In this document: in pieces, positions 1-13,744 of the stretch
Position numbering within the stretch: position 1 is the stretch's first letter
Layout of the letters: every line of letters begins with the position of its first letter
Source of the DNA: Virgibacillus sp. MSP4-1
GTDB taxonomy: Bacteria; Bacillota; Bacilli; Bacillales; Alkalibacillaceae
Assembly (NCBI RefSeq): GCF_010092505.1
Contig: NZ_CP048021.1
Span: forward strand, 3,100,001 to 3,164,000
Direction of reading: 5' to 3'
DNA length: 64,000 bases
Position numbers and translations under genes: made by a program
Notes under the pieces: generated by a model
The model's database searches: none
Told to the model about the DNA's origin: nothing
The model's input: the letters and a program-made list of their open reading frames with translations, nothing else

Positions 1-117
1 CAGGCAGAGGAAATCGCTCCGTTTGCTGATATCGTAGTCGTGGGGAATGCCCTTTATGATGATTTGAACAATGCGCTTAAAACTGTAAAAGCTGTAAAAA
101 ATATAAAAAACAATTAG
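1..117 (+). CDS. pcrB: PcrB heptaprenylglyceryl phosphate synthase, C-terminal end
   Basis: This is the last 38 codons of a gene whose start lies before the window. The reading frame is open from base 1 and ends at TAG 115-117. The residues include a [10 protein letters not shown] stretch followed by a LKTVKAVK helix, which resembles the C-terminus of PcrB, a TIM-barrel prenyltransferase that joins heptaprenyl diphosphate to glycerol-1-phosphate. The identification leans on the location immediately upstream of pcrA, the order known from B. subtilis (pcrB-pcrA-ligA). Only 15 bases separate its stop from the pcrA start, so the two are probably cotranscribed. Confidence 0.8.
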   Translation, partial: QAEEIAPFADIVVVGNALYDDLNNALKTVKAVKNIKNN

Positions 118-132
118 ATAGGTGGGGATACC

Positions 133-4390
<4,258 letters not shown>

Positions 4391-4403
4391 GAGTGGAGAG
4401 GTA

Positions 4404-5552
4404 ATGATAAAAAAATATTTTGTAATTCCTGTCTTGTTCGTTCTCCTGATTGCCGGTTGTACGCCGAACTATGATCAAGAGGAAGAGATTGTTCAGGATA
4501 CAAAGGAAGAGGAGTCAGAAACCGCGATTGTACCCAGCTATAACATTTCTGATGAAGAGTACAAAATGCCTGTAGAATATAAGCCAGCTGCTGCAAGAGG
4601 TGTGATCGTCAATCAGGTATTCAACCGATTTGATATCACAGAGCTTGAAGAGGGATTACGGAGACATTCAAAGGACGTATTTAACCCGGATGATTACTTG
4701 TTTCAGGAAGGACAGTATTTAACAGAAGATACGGTATACAGCTGGCTTGAGCGGAACAGTGAAGAACATGAGGAAGGCCTTAACCCAAGTATCAATATTA
4801 AGGATGAAGATAACCCCGATCCCCAGGCATTTCGTGATGCCCCGCGTTACCTGTCCCATATTTTAGAGCAAAATTACCTTCAAAAGACAAAGGGGAATCA
4901 AGTGGGGGTAAAAGGGGTCTCGATTGGTCTGGCCTTAAAATCCGTCTATCAATTTGAAACAGAACCTGGCAGGACCTATTACGAGGATATTCCTAAAGAA
5001 GAAATGTTGTCCAAGGGAAAAGAGTATGCACAAACCATTCTGCAGCGTATAAGGAAAATGGAGGAATTAAAAGATGTTCCAATCATGATTGCCTTATTTA
5101 GAGAAGAAGAGCAATCTTCGCTGGTGCCGGGGAATTTTGTAGCAAAAACCTTCGTTGAGGAAGGAAGCTCTTCAATCGGAGAATGGGAAAGCGTTAATGA
5201 GGACTATATCCTGTTCCCTTCTGATGAAGCTGACAGCGATCATCAGGCAGAGGCGACGGTTATGAAGGACTTTACGAATGAAGTACGCGAGTTTTTCCCA
5301 AATTTTGTAGGCGTTATTGGTAAAGGGTTCTACGTGAATGATGAATTACAGGAATTAAAGATTAATATTCCAATCGAATTTCATGGAAAGTCAGAAGTAA
5401 CAGCCTTTAGCCAGTTTGCCTATGGTTTGATTATGGAAAATTTCAGAAATAATTACGATATTGAAATCAATGTTAAATCTCCGGATAAACAGGAGGCTCT
5501 CATTTGGAGAGAAGCTGGTGAAGAAAAGCCGGAAGTGTATATTTATCAATAG
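4404..5552 (+). CDS. camS: CamS family sex-pheromone-type lipoprotein
   Basis: This is a secreted lipoprotein of the CamS/YerH family. It has a short basic N-terminus, a hydrophobic run and the lipobox LIAGC with the modified Cys at residue 19. The mature part is acidic and soluble. In enterococci and staphylococci the signal peptide of this family is processed to a peptide pheromone; in Bacillus the role is not settled. It lies 13 bases after ligA with GGAGAGG before its ATG, as in the B. subtilis pcrA-ligA-yerH operon. A terminator follows at once, so it is the last gene of the operon. Confidence 0.9.
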   Translation: MIKKYFVIPVLFVLLIAGCTPNYDQEEEIVQDTKEEESETAIVPSYNISDEEYKMPVEYKPAAARGVIVNQVFNRFDITELEEGLRRHSKDVFNPDDYLFQEGQYLTEDTVYSWLERNSEEHEEGLNPSINIKDEDNPDPQAFRDAPRYLSHILEQNYLQKTKGNQVGVKGVSIGLALKSVYQFETEPGRTYYEDIPKEEMLSKGKEYAQTILQRIRKMEELKDVPIMIALFREEEQSSLVPGNFVAKTFVEEGSSSIGEWESVNEDYILFPSDEADSDHQAEATVMKDFTNEVREFFPNFVGVIGKGFYVNDELQELKINIPIEFHGKSEVTAFSQFAYGLIMENFRNNYDIEINVKSPDKQEALIWREAGEEKPEVYIYQ

Positions 5553-5560
5553 CTAAGTTT

Positions 5561-5597
5561 GAGGCTGACCATTTAAAAGGTTAGCCTCATATTTTTG
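5561..5597 (+). terminator. Rho-independent terminator of the pcrA operon
   Basis: The stem GAGGCTGACC / GGTTAGCCTC (one G-U pair) with an 8-base loop is followed by ATATTTTTG. It lies 8 bases after the camS stop. Confidence 0.8.
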
Positions 5598-5700
5598 TTC
5601 TGTCATATCACGAATGAACTGGCTGTAATGGCTCCCCCTTGTGAAAATTCTATTTTATGTGCTTCCTCATAAAATTTCAGAAAAATGATAATAGTGTGAT

Positions 5701-5729
5701 TTGAACGCCTTGTCTGAATAGGTTAAAAT
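5701..5729 (+). promoter_or_regulatory. SigA-type promoter before the GSA dehydrogenase gene
   Basis: TTGAAC at 5701-5706 and TAAAAT at 5724-5729 are 17 bases apart. The gene starts about 62 bases further on. This is a pattern match only. Confidence 0.5.
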
Positions 5730-5790
5730 AGGAATAGGCACCTTACAGAGATAAAAAGGGTGATCCACATAATGAAAGGGAGGAATGAAC

Positions 5791-7341
5791 ATGGTCGTAC
5801 CGTACACTCACACACCTTTTATGGATTTTTCAAATGAGGTGAATCGTAAGCAGCAGGAAGAGGCTATTAAACAAGTAGAAGCAGAATTGGGTAAGGAATA
5901 TCCGTTAATTATTGGTGGAGAACGCTATTATACAGATGATAAACTGGTTTCCCGAAATCCAGCAAATAAAGAAGAAGTGGTAGGTAAGGTTTCAAAGGCT
6001 AATCAGGAACTGGCTGAAAAAGCGATGCAAACCGCAGATGAAACCTTTAAAACCTGGAGAAAAACGAAGCCGGAGATGCGTGCAGACATTTTGTTCCGGG
6101 CAGCAGCCATTATTCGTCGTCGCAGATTTGAATTTAATGCCTGGGTGATTAAGGAAGGAGCAAAGCCCTGGAAAGAGGCGGATGCGGGTATTGCAGAAGG
6201 GATTGATTTCTTAGAATACTATGGACGCCAAATGCTTGAATTAAAGGATGGCAAACCGGTGAACAGTCGTCCGATAGAAAATAATCGTTTTCAGTATATT
6301 CCGCTTGGCGTTGGCGTAGTCATTTCCCCATGGAATTTCCTGTTCGCGATTATGACAGGCACAACCGTTTCTTCAATGGTTACAGGGAATACTGTGCTAT
6401 TAAAGCCTGCCAGTTCAACCCCTGTTATTGCCTATAAGTTTATGGAGGTTATGGAAGAGGCGGGTATGCCGGCCGGAGTTATTAACTACATTCCTGGAAG
6501 CGGTTCCGAAGTTGGGGATTACCTGGTTGACCATCCTCGTACACGTTTTGTAAGCTTTACTGGATCCAGAGAGGTTGGAACGCGCATTTATGAACGCGCT
6601 TCCAAAGTTCGGGAAGGTCAAATATGGCTGAAGCGCGTGGTTGCAGAAATGGGCGGTAAGGACACGATCGTGGTAGATAACGAATCAGACCTTGAACTGG
6701 CTGCAGAATCTATTGTAAACAGTGCATTCGGCTTCTCCGGTCAGAAATGTTCCGCTTGTTCACGGGTAGTGGCTCATGAAGAAGTCTATGATGATCTCGT
6801 GACACGTGTGAAAGAATTAACCGAGCAAAACTGTACATTGGATGATCCTGTCAGAAACACTACCTACATGGGTCCGGTCATTGATCAGGCAGCATTTGAC
6901 AAGATTATGGGTTATATTGATATTGGAAAAGAAGAAGGTGAATTAGTAACTGGCGGAGAAGGGGATGACTCCAAAGGGTACTTCATTAAGCCGACTGTCT
7001 TTAAAGATTTATCTCCAAACGCCCGCATTATGCAGGAGGAAATTTTCGGTCCTGTTGTTGCTTTCACAAAAGCCAGAGATTTTGATGAGGCCATCGATAT
7101 TGCTAACAATACGGAATATGGCTTAACAGGTGCAGTTATTTCCAACAATCGTGACCATATCGAAAAGGCGAGAGAAGATTTCCATGTCGGGAACCTTTAC
7201 TTTAACCGCGGCTGTACTGCAGCGATTGTTGGTTACCATCCATTTGGCGGATTTAACATGTCCGGTACAGACTCCAAAGCTGGGGGACCTGGCTATCTAA
7301 CCAACTTTATGCAAGGGAAGTCTACATCTGAAATGCTATAA
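5791..7341 (+). CDS. pruA: L-glutamate gamma-semialdehyde dehydrogenase (RocA/PutC type)
   Basis: This enzyme oxidises 1-pyrroline-5-carboxylate/glutamate semialdehyde to glutamate with NAD+, the second step of proline degradation and the last of arginine degradation. The aldehyde dehydrogenase fold shows the [12 protein letters not shown] segment, the general base in VAEMGGKD (Glu near 286) and the nucleophile in GQKCSACSR (Cys near 320). ATG 5791 is preferred over ATG 5785 because GGAGG ends at 5783. The 516 residues match RocA/YcgN. No proline dehydrogenase is in the window; a PutP symporter lies 3 kb downstream. It is monocistronic between a promoter and a terminator. Confidence 0.93.
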   Translation: MVVPYTHTPFMDFSNEVNRKQQEEAIKQVEAELGKEYPLIIGGERYYTDDKLVSRNPANKEEVVGKVSKANQELAEKAMQTADETFKTWRKTKPEMRADILFRAAAIIRRRRFEFNAWVIKEGAKPWKEADAGIAEGIDFLEYYGRQMLELKDGKPVNSRPIENNRFQYIPLGVGVVISPWNFLFAIMTGTTVSSMVTGNTVLLKPASSTPVIAYKFMEVMEEAGMPAGVINYIPGSGSEVGDYLVDHPRTRFVSFTGSREVGTRIYERASKVREGQIWLKRVVAEMGGKDTIVVDNESDLELAAESIVNSAFGFSGQKCSACSRVVAHEEVYDDLVTRVKELTEQNCTLDDPVRNTTYMGPVIDQAAFDKIMGYIDIGKEEGELVTGGEGDDSKGYFIKPTVFKDLSPNARIMQEEIFGPVVAFTKARDFDEAIDIANNTEYGLTGAVISNNRDHIEKAREDFHVGNLYFNRGCTAAIVGYHPFGGFNMSGTDSKAGGPGYLTNFMQGKSTSEML

Positions 7342-7353
7342 AAAATAGACGGA

Positions 7354-7392
7354 GACGTTCTGAACAAAACAGTTCAGGACGTCTTTCTTTTT
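7354..7392 (+). terminator. Rho-independent terminator after pruA
   Basis: A 12-bp stem, GACGTTCTGAAC / GTTCAGGACGTC, with a 6-base loop is followed by TTTCTTTTT. Confidence 0.85.
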
Positions 7393-7609
7393 GCCGGAAA
7401 TCATTACTACTATATGAACAAAAAACTAACCTACCAACATATCTGCCTTCGCCGAATAGAAAGAGCGTCCGATGAAAGATATCATATCATAGTATCTTTG
7501 TCCTATTTATTTAAAACATACGAACAATATTAGTCACCATCCTCAATAATGAAAAATCTCAACCGATATAGACAATGATCGTTTTTTTAAATTACTAGGA
7601 GGGAAAATA

Positions 7610-9064
7610 TTGGACATTCAGGAACTAAACAAACAATACATAGCCGGAACTTGGCGTGATGGAGAAAGCGCTCGTACATTAACTGATAAAAATCCATATA
7701 ATGGTGAAGTGATTACAGAATTTAAAATGGCAACACCTGATGATATAGATGAGGCTTATCAGGCTGCAAGCAAAGCGATGGACGAATGGAATCAGATTAA
7801 TCCTTATAAACAAAGGGACATTCTGGAAAGGGCCGTATCCTACATAGAAGAAAATGAAGAGGATATCACCAGCATCATTATTGATGAACTTGGAGGTACA
7901 CAATTAAAGGCGGCGTTTGAAATTGGATTAGTAAAAAATATGATCAAGGAAGCAGCCACCTTCCCACTTAAAAAAGAAGGCAAAATTCTACCATCTGTTG
8001 AAGACGGAAAGGAAAACCGCTTGTACCGTATGCCGGCAGGGGTTGTTGGAGTGATCAGTCCATTTAACTTCCCTTTCTTCTTATCTGTTAAATCAATCGC
8101 ACCTGCTATCGGAGCCGGGAATGGAGTTGTTCTTAAAGCACATGAAGAAACGCCAATAGTCGGAGGAACGTTAATTGCGAAAATCTTTGAAGAAGCAGGT
8201 ATTCCTAAGGGACTATTCAACGTGGTAGCTACCGATATTCGTGAAATTGGAGATTCTTTTGTTGAGCATCCTGTTCCAAGAATCATCTCTTTTACAGGAT
8301 CAACAACAGTAGGCAGACATATTGCAGAAGTAGCAGTAAGGAACTTTAAAAAGCCATTACTTGAGTTAGGTGGAAATAGTGCCTTTATCGTACTGGATGA
8401 TGCTGATATCGATTATGCCGTTAACGCAGCTGCTTTCAGCCGATTTACCCATCAGGGTCAAATTTGCATGTCGGCGAACCGAATTCTCGTTCATCAGTCC
8501 GTCTATGACGAGTTTATTGAGAAATACAAGAATAAAATTGCTTCACTGAAAACTGGTGATCCACGTGATCCTGAAACGGTTATCGGTCCTGTAGTAAACG
8601 AAGGGGCTGCTAATAACCTTAACGATTTAATTGAAAAAGGAATTAAGGAGGGAGCCACACCATTGCTCAGAGGGAACATCACTGGCAACATGGTTGAACC
8701 AACCATTTTGACAGATGTTACTCCGGATATGGCTGTTGCACGGGAAGAAATGTTTGGACCAGTCGTAAGTGTGATGAAATTTGATACAGATGAAGAAGCC
8801 GTTCAAATAGCTAATGATACGAATTTTGGTCTCAGTGGTGCTGTTCATACGTCTGACGGAGAACGTGGAGTTCAACTGGCCAAGCGAGTGCGTACGGGTA
8901 TGATTCACGTTAATGATATTTCCATTAACGATGAGCCGATTGTTGCGTTTGGAGGAGAGAAACAGTCCGGTCTGGGTCGCCTGAATGGAGAATGGAGTCT
9001 GGAAGAGTTCACGACTTTAAAATGGATATCCATTAACTATGGGCAGCGGCAATTTCCATACTAA
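7610..9064 (+). CDS. yfmT: Aldehyde dehydrogenase, YfmT (vanillin/benzaldehyde) type
   Basis: This is an NAD(P)+-dependent aldehyde dehydrogenase of 484 residues. It shows ISPFNFPFFLS, FTGSTTVGR, the base in LLELGGNS (Glu near 252) and the nucleophile in HQGQICMSANR (Cys near 286). The length and the next gene, a soluble chemoreceptor, match the B. subtilis yfmT-yfmS pair, where YfmT is described as an aromatic aldehyde dehydrogenase; the substrate here is inferred. The start is TTG 7610 after AGGAGGG. The 217-bp upstream gap holds an inverted repeat, AAAGATA / TATCTTT at 7475-7499, which could be an operator. The downstream spacing of 18 bases implies cotranscription. Confidence 0.85.
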   Translation: MDIQELNKQYIAGTWRDGESARTLTDKNPYNGEVITEFKMATPDDIDEAYQAASKAMDEWNQINPYKQRDILERAVSYIEENEEDITSIIIDELGGTQLKAAFEIGLVKNMIKEAATFPLKKEGKILPSVEDGKENRLYRMPAGVVGVISPFNFPFFLSVKSIAPAIGAGNGVVLKAHEETPIVGGTLIAKIFEEAGIPKGLFNVVATDIREIGDSFVEHPVPRIISFTGSTTVGRHIAEVAVRNFKKPLLELGGNSAFIVLDDADIDYAVNAAAFSRFTHQGQICMSANRILVHQSVYDEFIEKYKNKIASLKTGDPRDPETVIGPVVNEGAANNLNDLIEKGIKEGATPLLRGNITGNMVEPTILTDVTPDMAVAREEMFGPVVSVMKFDTDEEAVQIANDTNFGLSGAVHTSDGERGVQLAKRVRTGMIHVNDISINDEPIVAFGGEKQSGLGRLNGEWSLEEFTTLKWISINYGQRQFPY

Positions 9065-9082
9065 TAGGAGTGAAAACAAAAA

Positions 9083-9946
9083 ATGACAGACATTGTTGAA
9101 CAAATAGAAACAGATTCTGACATTCTAAATGCTTTTATAAAAGTGGCACCGTATCTGAATAAATTGATACAGGATGATGTCACAGTTGGAATTTATGATA
9201 CAGAAAAACTAATTATTAACATTCCTGGAGAAACCTTTGCTCTTAATGTTAATCCTGGTGATCCTCTTGCTGAAGGTGACATTATTACGAATGCTATTAA
9301 GGAAAACCAGCCAAAAGCTGAAATTGTACCAAAGGAATTATTTGGTTTTCCTCTTATTGCACGTGCTGTTCCGTTACATGACGAGAAAGGAGCAGTCATT
9401 GGTGGAGTAGGTATGGGAACCAGTCTGGAGAAGGCTAACAAATTGTACGAAGTTGCAGAAAGCTTATCTGCAGTGGTTGAACAATCTGCTTCATCCATCC
9501 AGGAGGTAACCAGCTCTATTAATGAATTGGCCCAGCATGTTACAGAGGTTTCCTCACAAGTGAAAAAGGTAAGTGAGAGTACAGAAGAAATTGGTGAGGT
9601 TTCAACGGTTGTCAGGGGCATATCTGACCAGAGTAACCTGCTAGGATTAAATGCATCAATTGAAGCGGCACGTGCTGGTGAGAGTGGAAGAGGATTCGGT
9701 GTTGTTGCCGAGGAAATCCGTAAATTAGCCAATAATTCAAAGGATAATGTTAAAAAAATTGATGAAGCAACACAAAAGATACAAAATTTAATTGCTGAAT
9801 TCGATGAAGCATTTGCAGGTATCCACAAAATGACAGATGCTCAGGCTGCTGCCATTCAGGAAATATCATCCACAGTCCAGGAAATTAGTACGAACGCCCA
9901 GGATTTAGCTAAAATGGCAGAAGACCAATTGCAGGCAGACGAATAA
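9083..9946 (+). CDS. yfmS: Soluble methyl-accepting chemotaxis-like protein YfmS
   Basis: This is a cytoplasmic chemoreceptor-like protein of 287 residues with no membrane segment. Residues 1 to about 125 form a small globular sensor-like domain of unknown ligand. The rest is a short coiled-coil signalling domain that contains the conserved hairpin tip ([18 protein letters not shown]), which contacts CheA/CheW. HAMP and classic extracellular domains are absent. It shares an operon with the YfmT aldehyde dehydrogenase, so it may report an aldehyde-related or energy signal to the flagellar motor (inference). A strong terminator follows. Confidence 0.85.
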   Translation: MTDIVEQIETDSDILNAFIKVAPYLNKLIQDDVTVGIYDTEKLIINIPGETFALNVNPGDPLAEGDIITNAIKENQPKAEIVPKELFGFPLIARAVPLHDEKGAVIGGVGMGTSLEKANKLYEVAESLSAVVEQSASSIQEVTSSINELAQHVTEVSSQVKKVSESTEEIGEVSTVVRGISDQSNLLGLNASIEAARAGESGRGFGVVAEEIRKLANNSKDNVKKIDEATQKIQNLIAEFDEAFAGIHKMTDAQAAAIQEISSTVQEISTNAQDLAKMAEDQLQADE

Positions 9947-9969
9947 AAGGATTTTTAATAAAACTAACG

Positions 9970-10014
9970 AACCCGGTAAACTCCATACCAAGGAGTTAAT
10001 CGGGTTATTTTTTT
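9970..10014 (+). terminator. Rho-independent terminator after yfmTS
   Basis: AACCCG / CGGGTT at 9970-9975 and 10001-10006 with an inner AACTCC / GGAGTT stem is followed by ATTTTTTT. Confidence 0.8.
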
Positions 10015-10183
10015 CCGTTCCTTGATAAAAAACTAGTCATGGATATATTCTATCTTGAATAGCAAATTGATTGCATGTCAGAGCAAAATGTCGAATAATG
10101 TCGTAATAAGCTATGCAAACCATCTATATGGTTCTTGGATATAGTCATGGAAATTAAGGGAACTTATTCAGACTGAGACCATT

Positions 10184-10212
10184 TTGTCATACTTCTGTCA
10201 AAATGTGATAAT
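10184..10212 (+). promoter_or_regulatory. SigA promoter overlapped by an inverted repeat, before the putP unit
   Basis: TTGTCA (10184-10189) and GATAAT (10207-10212) are 17 bases apart. The inverted repeat CATTTTG / CAAAATG (10180-10186 and 10199-10205) covers the -35 box and the spacer, so a repressor or activator could act here. No regulator is identified. Confidence 0.5.
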
Positions 10213-10243
10213 GAACACATTGTGTTTTTAGAGGAGGAGAATC

Positions 10244-10357
10244 ATGCAGGATTATGTTTTATCAGGAGCAACAACATTTTGGCTATTTGTTCCTATGCCA
10301 ATATTGATTATTTTATCAGCAATTACACTATTCAACAGGAGTGACAAAGATTCATGA
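10244..10357 (+). CDS. Small membrane protein translationally coupled to PutP (symporter small accessory type)
   Basis: This 37-codon ORF has a perfect GAGGAGGAG site 4-12 bases upstream of its ATG. Its stop overlaps the putP start as ATGA (10354-10357). The product is one predicted membrane helix with the segment FWLFVPMPILIILSAI and a short charged tail ending RSDKDS. A second ORF with the same build and the shared FW-F-VPMP-L core stands in front of the other putP at 41867. Retention of both sequence and position argues for a real protein, probably a small subunit or stabiliser of the symporter (inference). Confidence 0.75.
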   Translation: MQDYVLSGATTFWLFVPMPILIILSAITLFNRSDKDS

Positions 10358-11895
10358 GTACGTTAATTACCTTTATTGTTTATCTGGCCGGGATGCTTTT
10401 ACTCGGCATTGTCGGTTATCGACTGACAAGTAATCTGTCTGACTATTTTCTGGGTGGAAGAAGTTTAAGTCCGGGTGTTGCCGCTCTTAGTGCTGGTGCA
10501 TCGGACATGAGCGGATGGCTGCTGTTAGGGCTGCCTGGGGCTATTTATCTATCAGGTTTAGGAGAAGCATGGCTGGCTATTGGTCTGTCCGTGGGTGCGT
10601 ACCTTAATTGGCAGTTTGTTGCGAAACGTCTACGTATTTATACAGAGGTTTCCAACAATTCCATTACCATTCCGGATTTTTTTGAAAACCGCTTTAAAGA
10701 CCACTCTCATATCCTCCGTTTTGTATCTGCACTGGTTATTCTATTTTTCTTTACGATTTATACAGCATCAGGAATGACAGCAGGAGCAAAATTATTCAGT
10801 TCGTCATTTGATTTAACGTATACGCAGGGTCTATGGATTGGTGCTTTTGTCATTATTGCTTACACATTTTTAGGTGGTTTTTTAGCTGTAAGCTGGACTG
10901 ACTTTATTCAGGGAATTTTAATGTTTGCTGCATTAATTATTCTTCCTATTGTGGCTATTCAAGAACTTGGTGGATGGCAGCAGACTCTTAATAAGGCAGG
11001 AGAGCTTAGTACACAGATGGGCACCAATCATTTAGAGATGGTGTCAAGTGTTGCAATGATTGGAATTATTTCTTCACTGGCATGGGGGCTGGGTTATTTC
11101 GGACAGCCTCATATCCTTGTGCGATTTATGGGATTAAAATCTCATCGGGATGTACCTAAAGCACGGTTTATCGGAATCTCATGGATGGTCCTTGGACTCT
11201 TTGGTTCCATCTTTGCAGGTTTGGCCGGATTTGCTTATATAGGTTCCATGGATGCGAGTGTCCTGGCCGGGGAAAATGTAAAACTCGCCTCTGTATTAGA
11301 AGACGGAACTGCCGTTAACTTTCCCCTGTTAGATGATGAGGAATCCATCTTCATTTTACTATCACAAATGCTAACGAACCCCATTATTGCAGGAATCCTG
11401 CTGGCGGCTATTTTGTCTGCTATTATGAGTACAATCGATTCTCAGTTACTCGTGTCGTCATCTGCATTGGCAGAGGATTTCTACAAGGGAATTTTCCGTA
11501 AAAACGCAACAGACAAAGAACTGGTTACCATCGCCCGTCTGTCCATTATCATCATTGCTATTATTGCGATAATGATTGCAAGTAATCCTGACAGTTCAGT
11601 ACTGGGACTTGTAAGCTATGCATGGGCCGGATTTGGTGCGGCATTTGGACCTATTATTCTGTTATCACTGTTCTGGAAACGGGTTACTGCTCCCGGGGCC
11701 ATCGTCGGGATGATAACAGGTGCTGTTACAGTTGTCGTATGGGCTAATTTAACAGGTGGTATGTTCGAATTATACGAAATTGTTCCAGGCTTCTTCTTGA
11801 ATACAATGCTAACAATCGGAATTAGTCTCTTTACAAAGACGACACCGGAGATGGACAAAGAATTTGATGAAGCACGTTCAATAGCCAGAAACTAA
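10354..11895 (+). CDS. putP: Sodium/proline symporter family protein (SSS, PutP-like)
   Basis: This is a 513-residue sodium:solute symporter with about 13 membrane helices. The N-terminal part has the SDYFLGGRSLSPGVAALSAGASDMSGWLLLG region typical of PutP, quoted here only as landmarks from about residue 30 to 60, and later GYFGQPHILVRFM and STIDSQLLVSSSALAEDFY. Proline is the likely substrate because the window also holds a P5C/GSA dehydrogenase, but related paralogues carry other solutes. The ATG overlaps the upstream microprotein stop by 4 bases, implying coupled translation. It is about 59 percent the same kind of sequence by eye as the paralogue at 41968; no alignment was run. Confidence 0.88.
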   Translation: MSTLITFIVYLAGMLLLGIVGYRLTSNLSDYFLGGRSLSPGVAALSAGASDMSGWLLLGLPGAIYLSGLGEAWLAIGLSVGAYLNWQFVAKRLRIYTEVSNNSITIPDFFENRFKDHSHILRFVSALVILFFFTIYTASGMTAGAKLFSSSFDLTYTQGLWIGAFVIIAYTFLGGFLAVSWTDFIQGILMFAALIILPIVAIQELGGWQQTLNKAGELSTQMGTNHLEMVSSVAMIGIISSLAWGLGYFGQPHILVRFMGLKSHRDVPKARFIGISWMVLGLFGSIFAGLAGFAYIGSMDASVLAGENVKLASVLEDGTAVNFPLLDDEESIFILLSQMLTNPIIAGILLAAILSAIMSTIDSQLLVSSSALAEDFYKGIFRKNATDKELVTIARLSIIIIAIIAIMIASNPDSSVLGLVSYAWAGFGAAFGPIILLSLFWKRVTAPGAIVGMITGAVTVVVWANLTGGMFELYEIVPGFFLNTMLTIGISLFTKTTPEMDKEFDEARSIARN

Positions 11896-11903
11896 ATTAG
11901 AAG

Positions 11904-11943
11904 AAAGGGATGCTCCACTATGATATGGGGCATCCCTTTTTTA
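11904..11943 (+). terminator. Rho-independent terminator after putP
   Basis: AAAGGGATGC / GCATCCCTTT with a 16-base loop is followed by a T run. Confidence 0.85.
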
Positions 11944-12047
11944 TTTAAGGTATTAAAATCGGGCGGCTTCCGATCAATGATGCATGGCTAAGAAGTTAGA
12001 AAAAACAACCTGTCGAAATTTTTTGTTAATTTTTTCTGAAAAAGGGG

Positions 12048-12076
12048 TTACATTTTCGGAATTACTGTTATATAAT
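12048..12076 (+). promoter_or_regulatory. SigA-type promoter for aceBA
   Basis: TTACAT (12048-12053) and TATAAT (12071-12076) are 17 bases apart, 49 bases before the aceB start. A TGTCGAA heptamer, the core of a Spo0A box, lies upstream at 12011-12017; one heptamer is weak evidence. Confidence 0.5.
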
Positions 12077-12124
12077 ACAAAACATAATTAATAAACTGTA
12101 ATATAACAAAAGGATGGTGAGGAT

Positions 12125-13717
12125 TTGACAGCTAAGGTTGCAGGTATTCCGAGGCCAAGGGAAGAGAGGCGCGACGAGACGGAGATCCTGACAGCTGGGG
12201 CACTTGTCTTTTTGCAGCAGCTGGAAAGGAAATTCGGTAAGCGCAGAAAAGAACTGTTACAGTACAGAGAAGAACGACAAAAGGAATTCGATGCTGGAAA
12301 GAAACCTGACTTTTTATCTGAAACAAAACATATTCGGGAGGGTGACTGGACCATTGCCCCAATCCCCGGGGAAATCCAGGACAGGAGAGTGGAAATTACA
12401 GGGCCGGTGGATCGGAAAATGGTCATTAATGCTCTCAATTCAGGTGCAAACGTTTATATGGCCTGTTTTGAAGATGCCACTTCTCCTACCTGGGAAAATG
12501 TGTTTCAGGGTCAAATTAACCTGAAAGATGCTGTACGAAGATCGCTTGACATGGTCACAGATAACGGGCAGACGTATGAGTTGAATGATCAAACAGCTGT
12601 CTTATTTGTCAGACCCAGAGGATGGCATTTAGACGAAAAACATTTAGTGGTTGATGGAAAACCAATGAGTGCGAGCTTGTTTGATTTTGGACTGTATTTC
12701 TACCACAATGCGGAAAAGTTAGTGGAAGCGGGCACGAGGCCATACTTCTATCTGCCGAAAATGGAGAGCCACCTGGAAGCCCGCCTGTGGAATGATGTAT
12801 TTACATTCGCCCAAAACTATTTCGGCCTTTCACAAGGTACAATCAAAGCAACGGTCTTAATAGAAACGATATTGGCCGCTTTTGAAATGGATGAAATTTT
12901 GTACGAATTAAGAGATCACTCTGCAGGCTTAAATTGTGGAAGATGGGATTACATCTTCAGCTATCTAAAAAAGCTTCAAGGCCATGAAGAGGTTATACTG
13001 CCGGACCGTTCGCTGGTAACGATGACCACTCCGTTCATGAGAGCTTATTCCCGGCTGACTATTCAAACGTGTCATAAGCGGGGAGCGCAGGCGATTGGAG
13101 GAATGGCTGCACAAATTCCAGTCAAGGATGATGAGGCTGCGAATGAAGATGCTTTTGCCAAAGTGAAAGCCGATAAAGTACGAGAAGCCAAAGATGGTCA
13201 TGATGGAACATGGGTTGCTCATCCTGGATTGGTTCCTGTAGCAAAGGAAGTGTTTGATAAGGAGATGCCAGGTGCCAGCCAGGTTGACATAAAGAAATTG
13301 GAGGACTTGGAGGTGACTGCTGAAGATTTACTTGAACTTCCAACCGGTGATATCACAGAGCTTGGACTAAGACAGAACATTCGCGTTGGTCTTCTCTACA
13401 TCGCGAACTGGTTACAAGGCAGAGGGGCTGTCCCTATCAATCAGTTAATGGAGGATGCGGCAACTGCAGAAATCTCACGAGCGCAAATCTGGCAGTGGAT
13501 CCGTCATCCTAAGGGTATCCTTTCAGATGGAAGGAAGATAACCGTCAATCTCTATCAACAGTTCAAGCAGGAAGAGGTTGACAAAATTATGTCAGAGATA
13601 GGAGAAGAGGTGTTTGAACAGGGAAGATTTCATGAAGCTGTTGAGCTGTTTGACGAGTTAATTGAGAAAGATGAGTTGGAAGAATTTTTAACATTACCAG
13701 GCTATGAAATTTTATAA
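12125..13717 (+). CDS. aceB: Malate synthase A
   Basis: It condenses glyoxylate with acetyl-CoA to malate, the second step of the glyoxylate shunt. The 530-residue product has the AceB landmarks [34 protein letters not shown] and GRWDYIFSY, the last containing residues around the Mg2+/glyoxylate site. The start is TTG 12125 after AGGATGGTGAGG. It is the single-domain (type A) form. The isocitrate lyase gene follows 27 bases later, giving a complete shunt operon for growth on acetate or fatty acids. Confidence 0.95.
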   Translation: MTAKVAGIPRPREERRDETEILTAGALVFLQQLERKFGKRRKELLQYREERQKEFDAGKKPDFLSETKHIREGDWTIAPIPGEIQDRRVEITGPVDRKMVINALNSGANVYMACFEDATSPTWENVFQGQINLKDAVRRSLDMVTDNGQTYELNDQTAVLFVRPRGWHLDEKHLVVDGKPMSASLFDFGLYFYHNAEKLVEAGTRPYFYLPKMESHLEARLWNDVFTFAQNYFGLSQGTIKATVLIETILAAFEMDEILYELRDHSAGLNCGRWDYIFSYLKKLQGHEEVILPDRSLVTMTTPFMRAYSRLTIQTCHKRGAQAIGGMAAQIPVKDDEAANEDAFAKVKADKVREAKDGHDGTWVAHPGLVPVAKEVFDKEMPGASQVDIKKLEDLEVTAEDLLELPTGDITELGLRQNIRVGLLYIANWLQGRGAVPINQLMEDAATAEISRAQIWQWIRHPKGILSDGRKITVNLYQQFKQEEVDKIMSEIGEEVFEQGRFHEAVELFDELIEKDELEEFLTLPGYEIL

Positions 13718-13744
13718 TATGAATTTTTAGGGGAGGAATTTATA

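Noticed and set aside
5785-5790. ATG 5785 as the start of the GSA dehydrogenase
   Set aside because: It is one base from the Shine-Dalgarno site; ATG 5791 has proper spacing and matches the family N-terminus.
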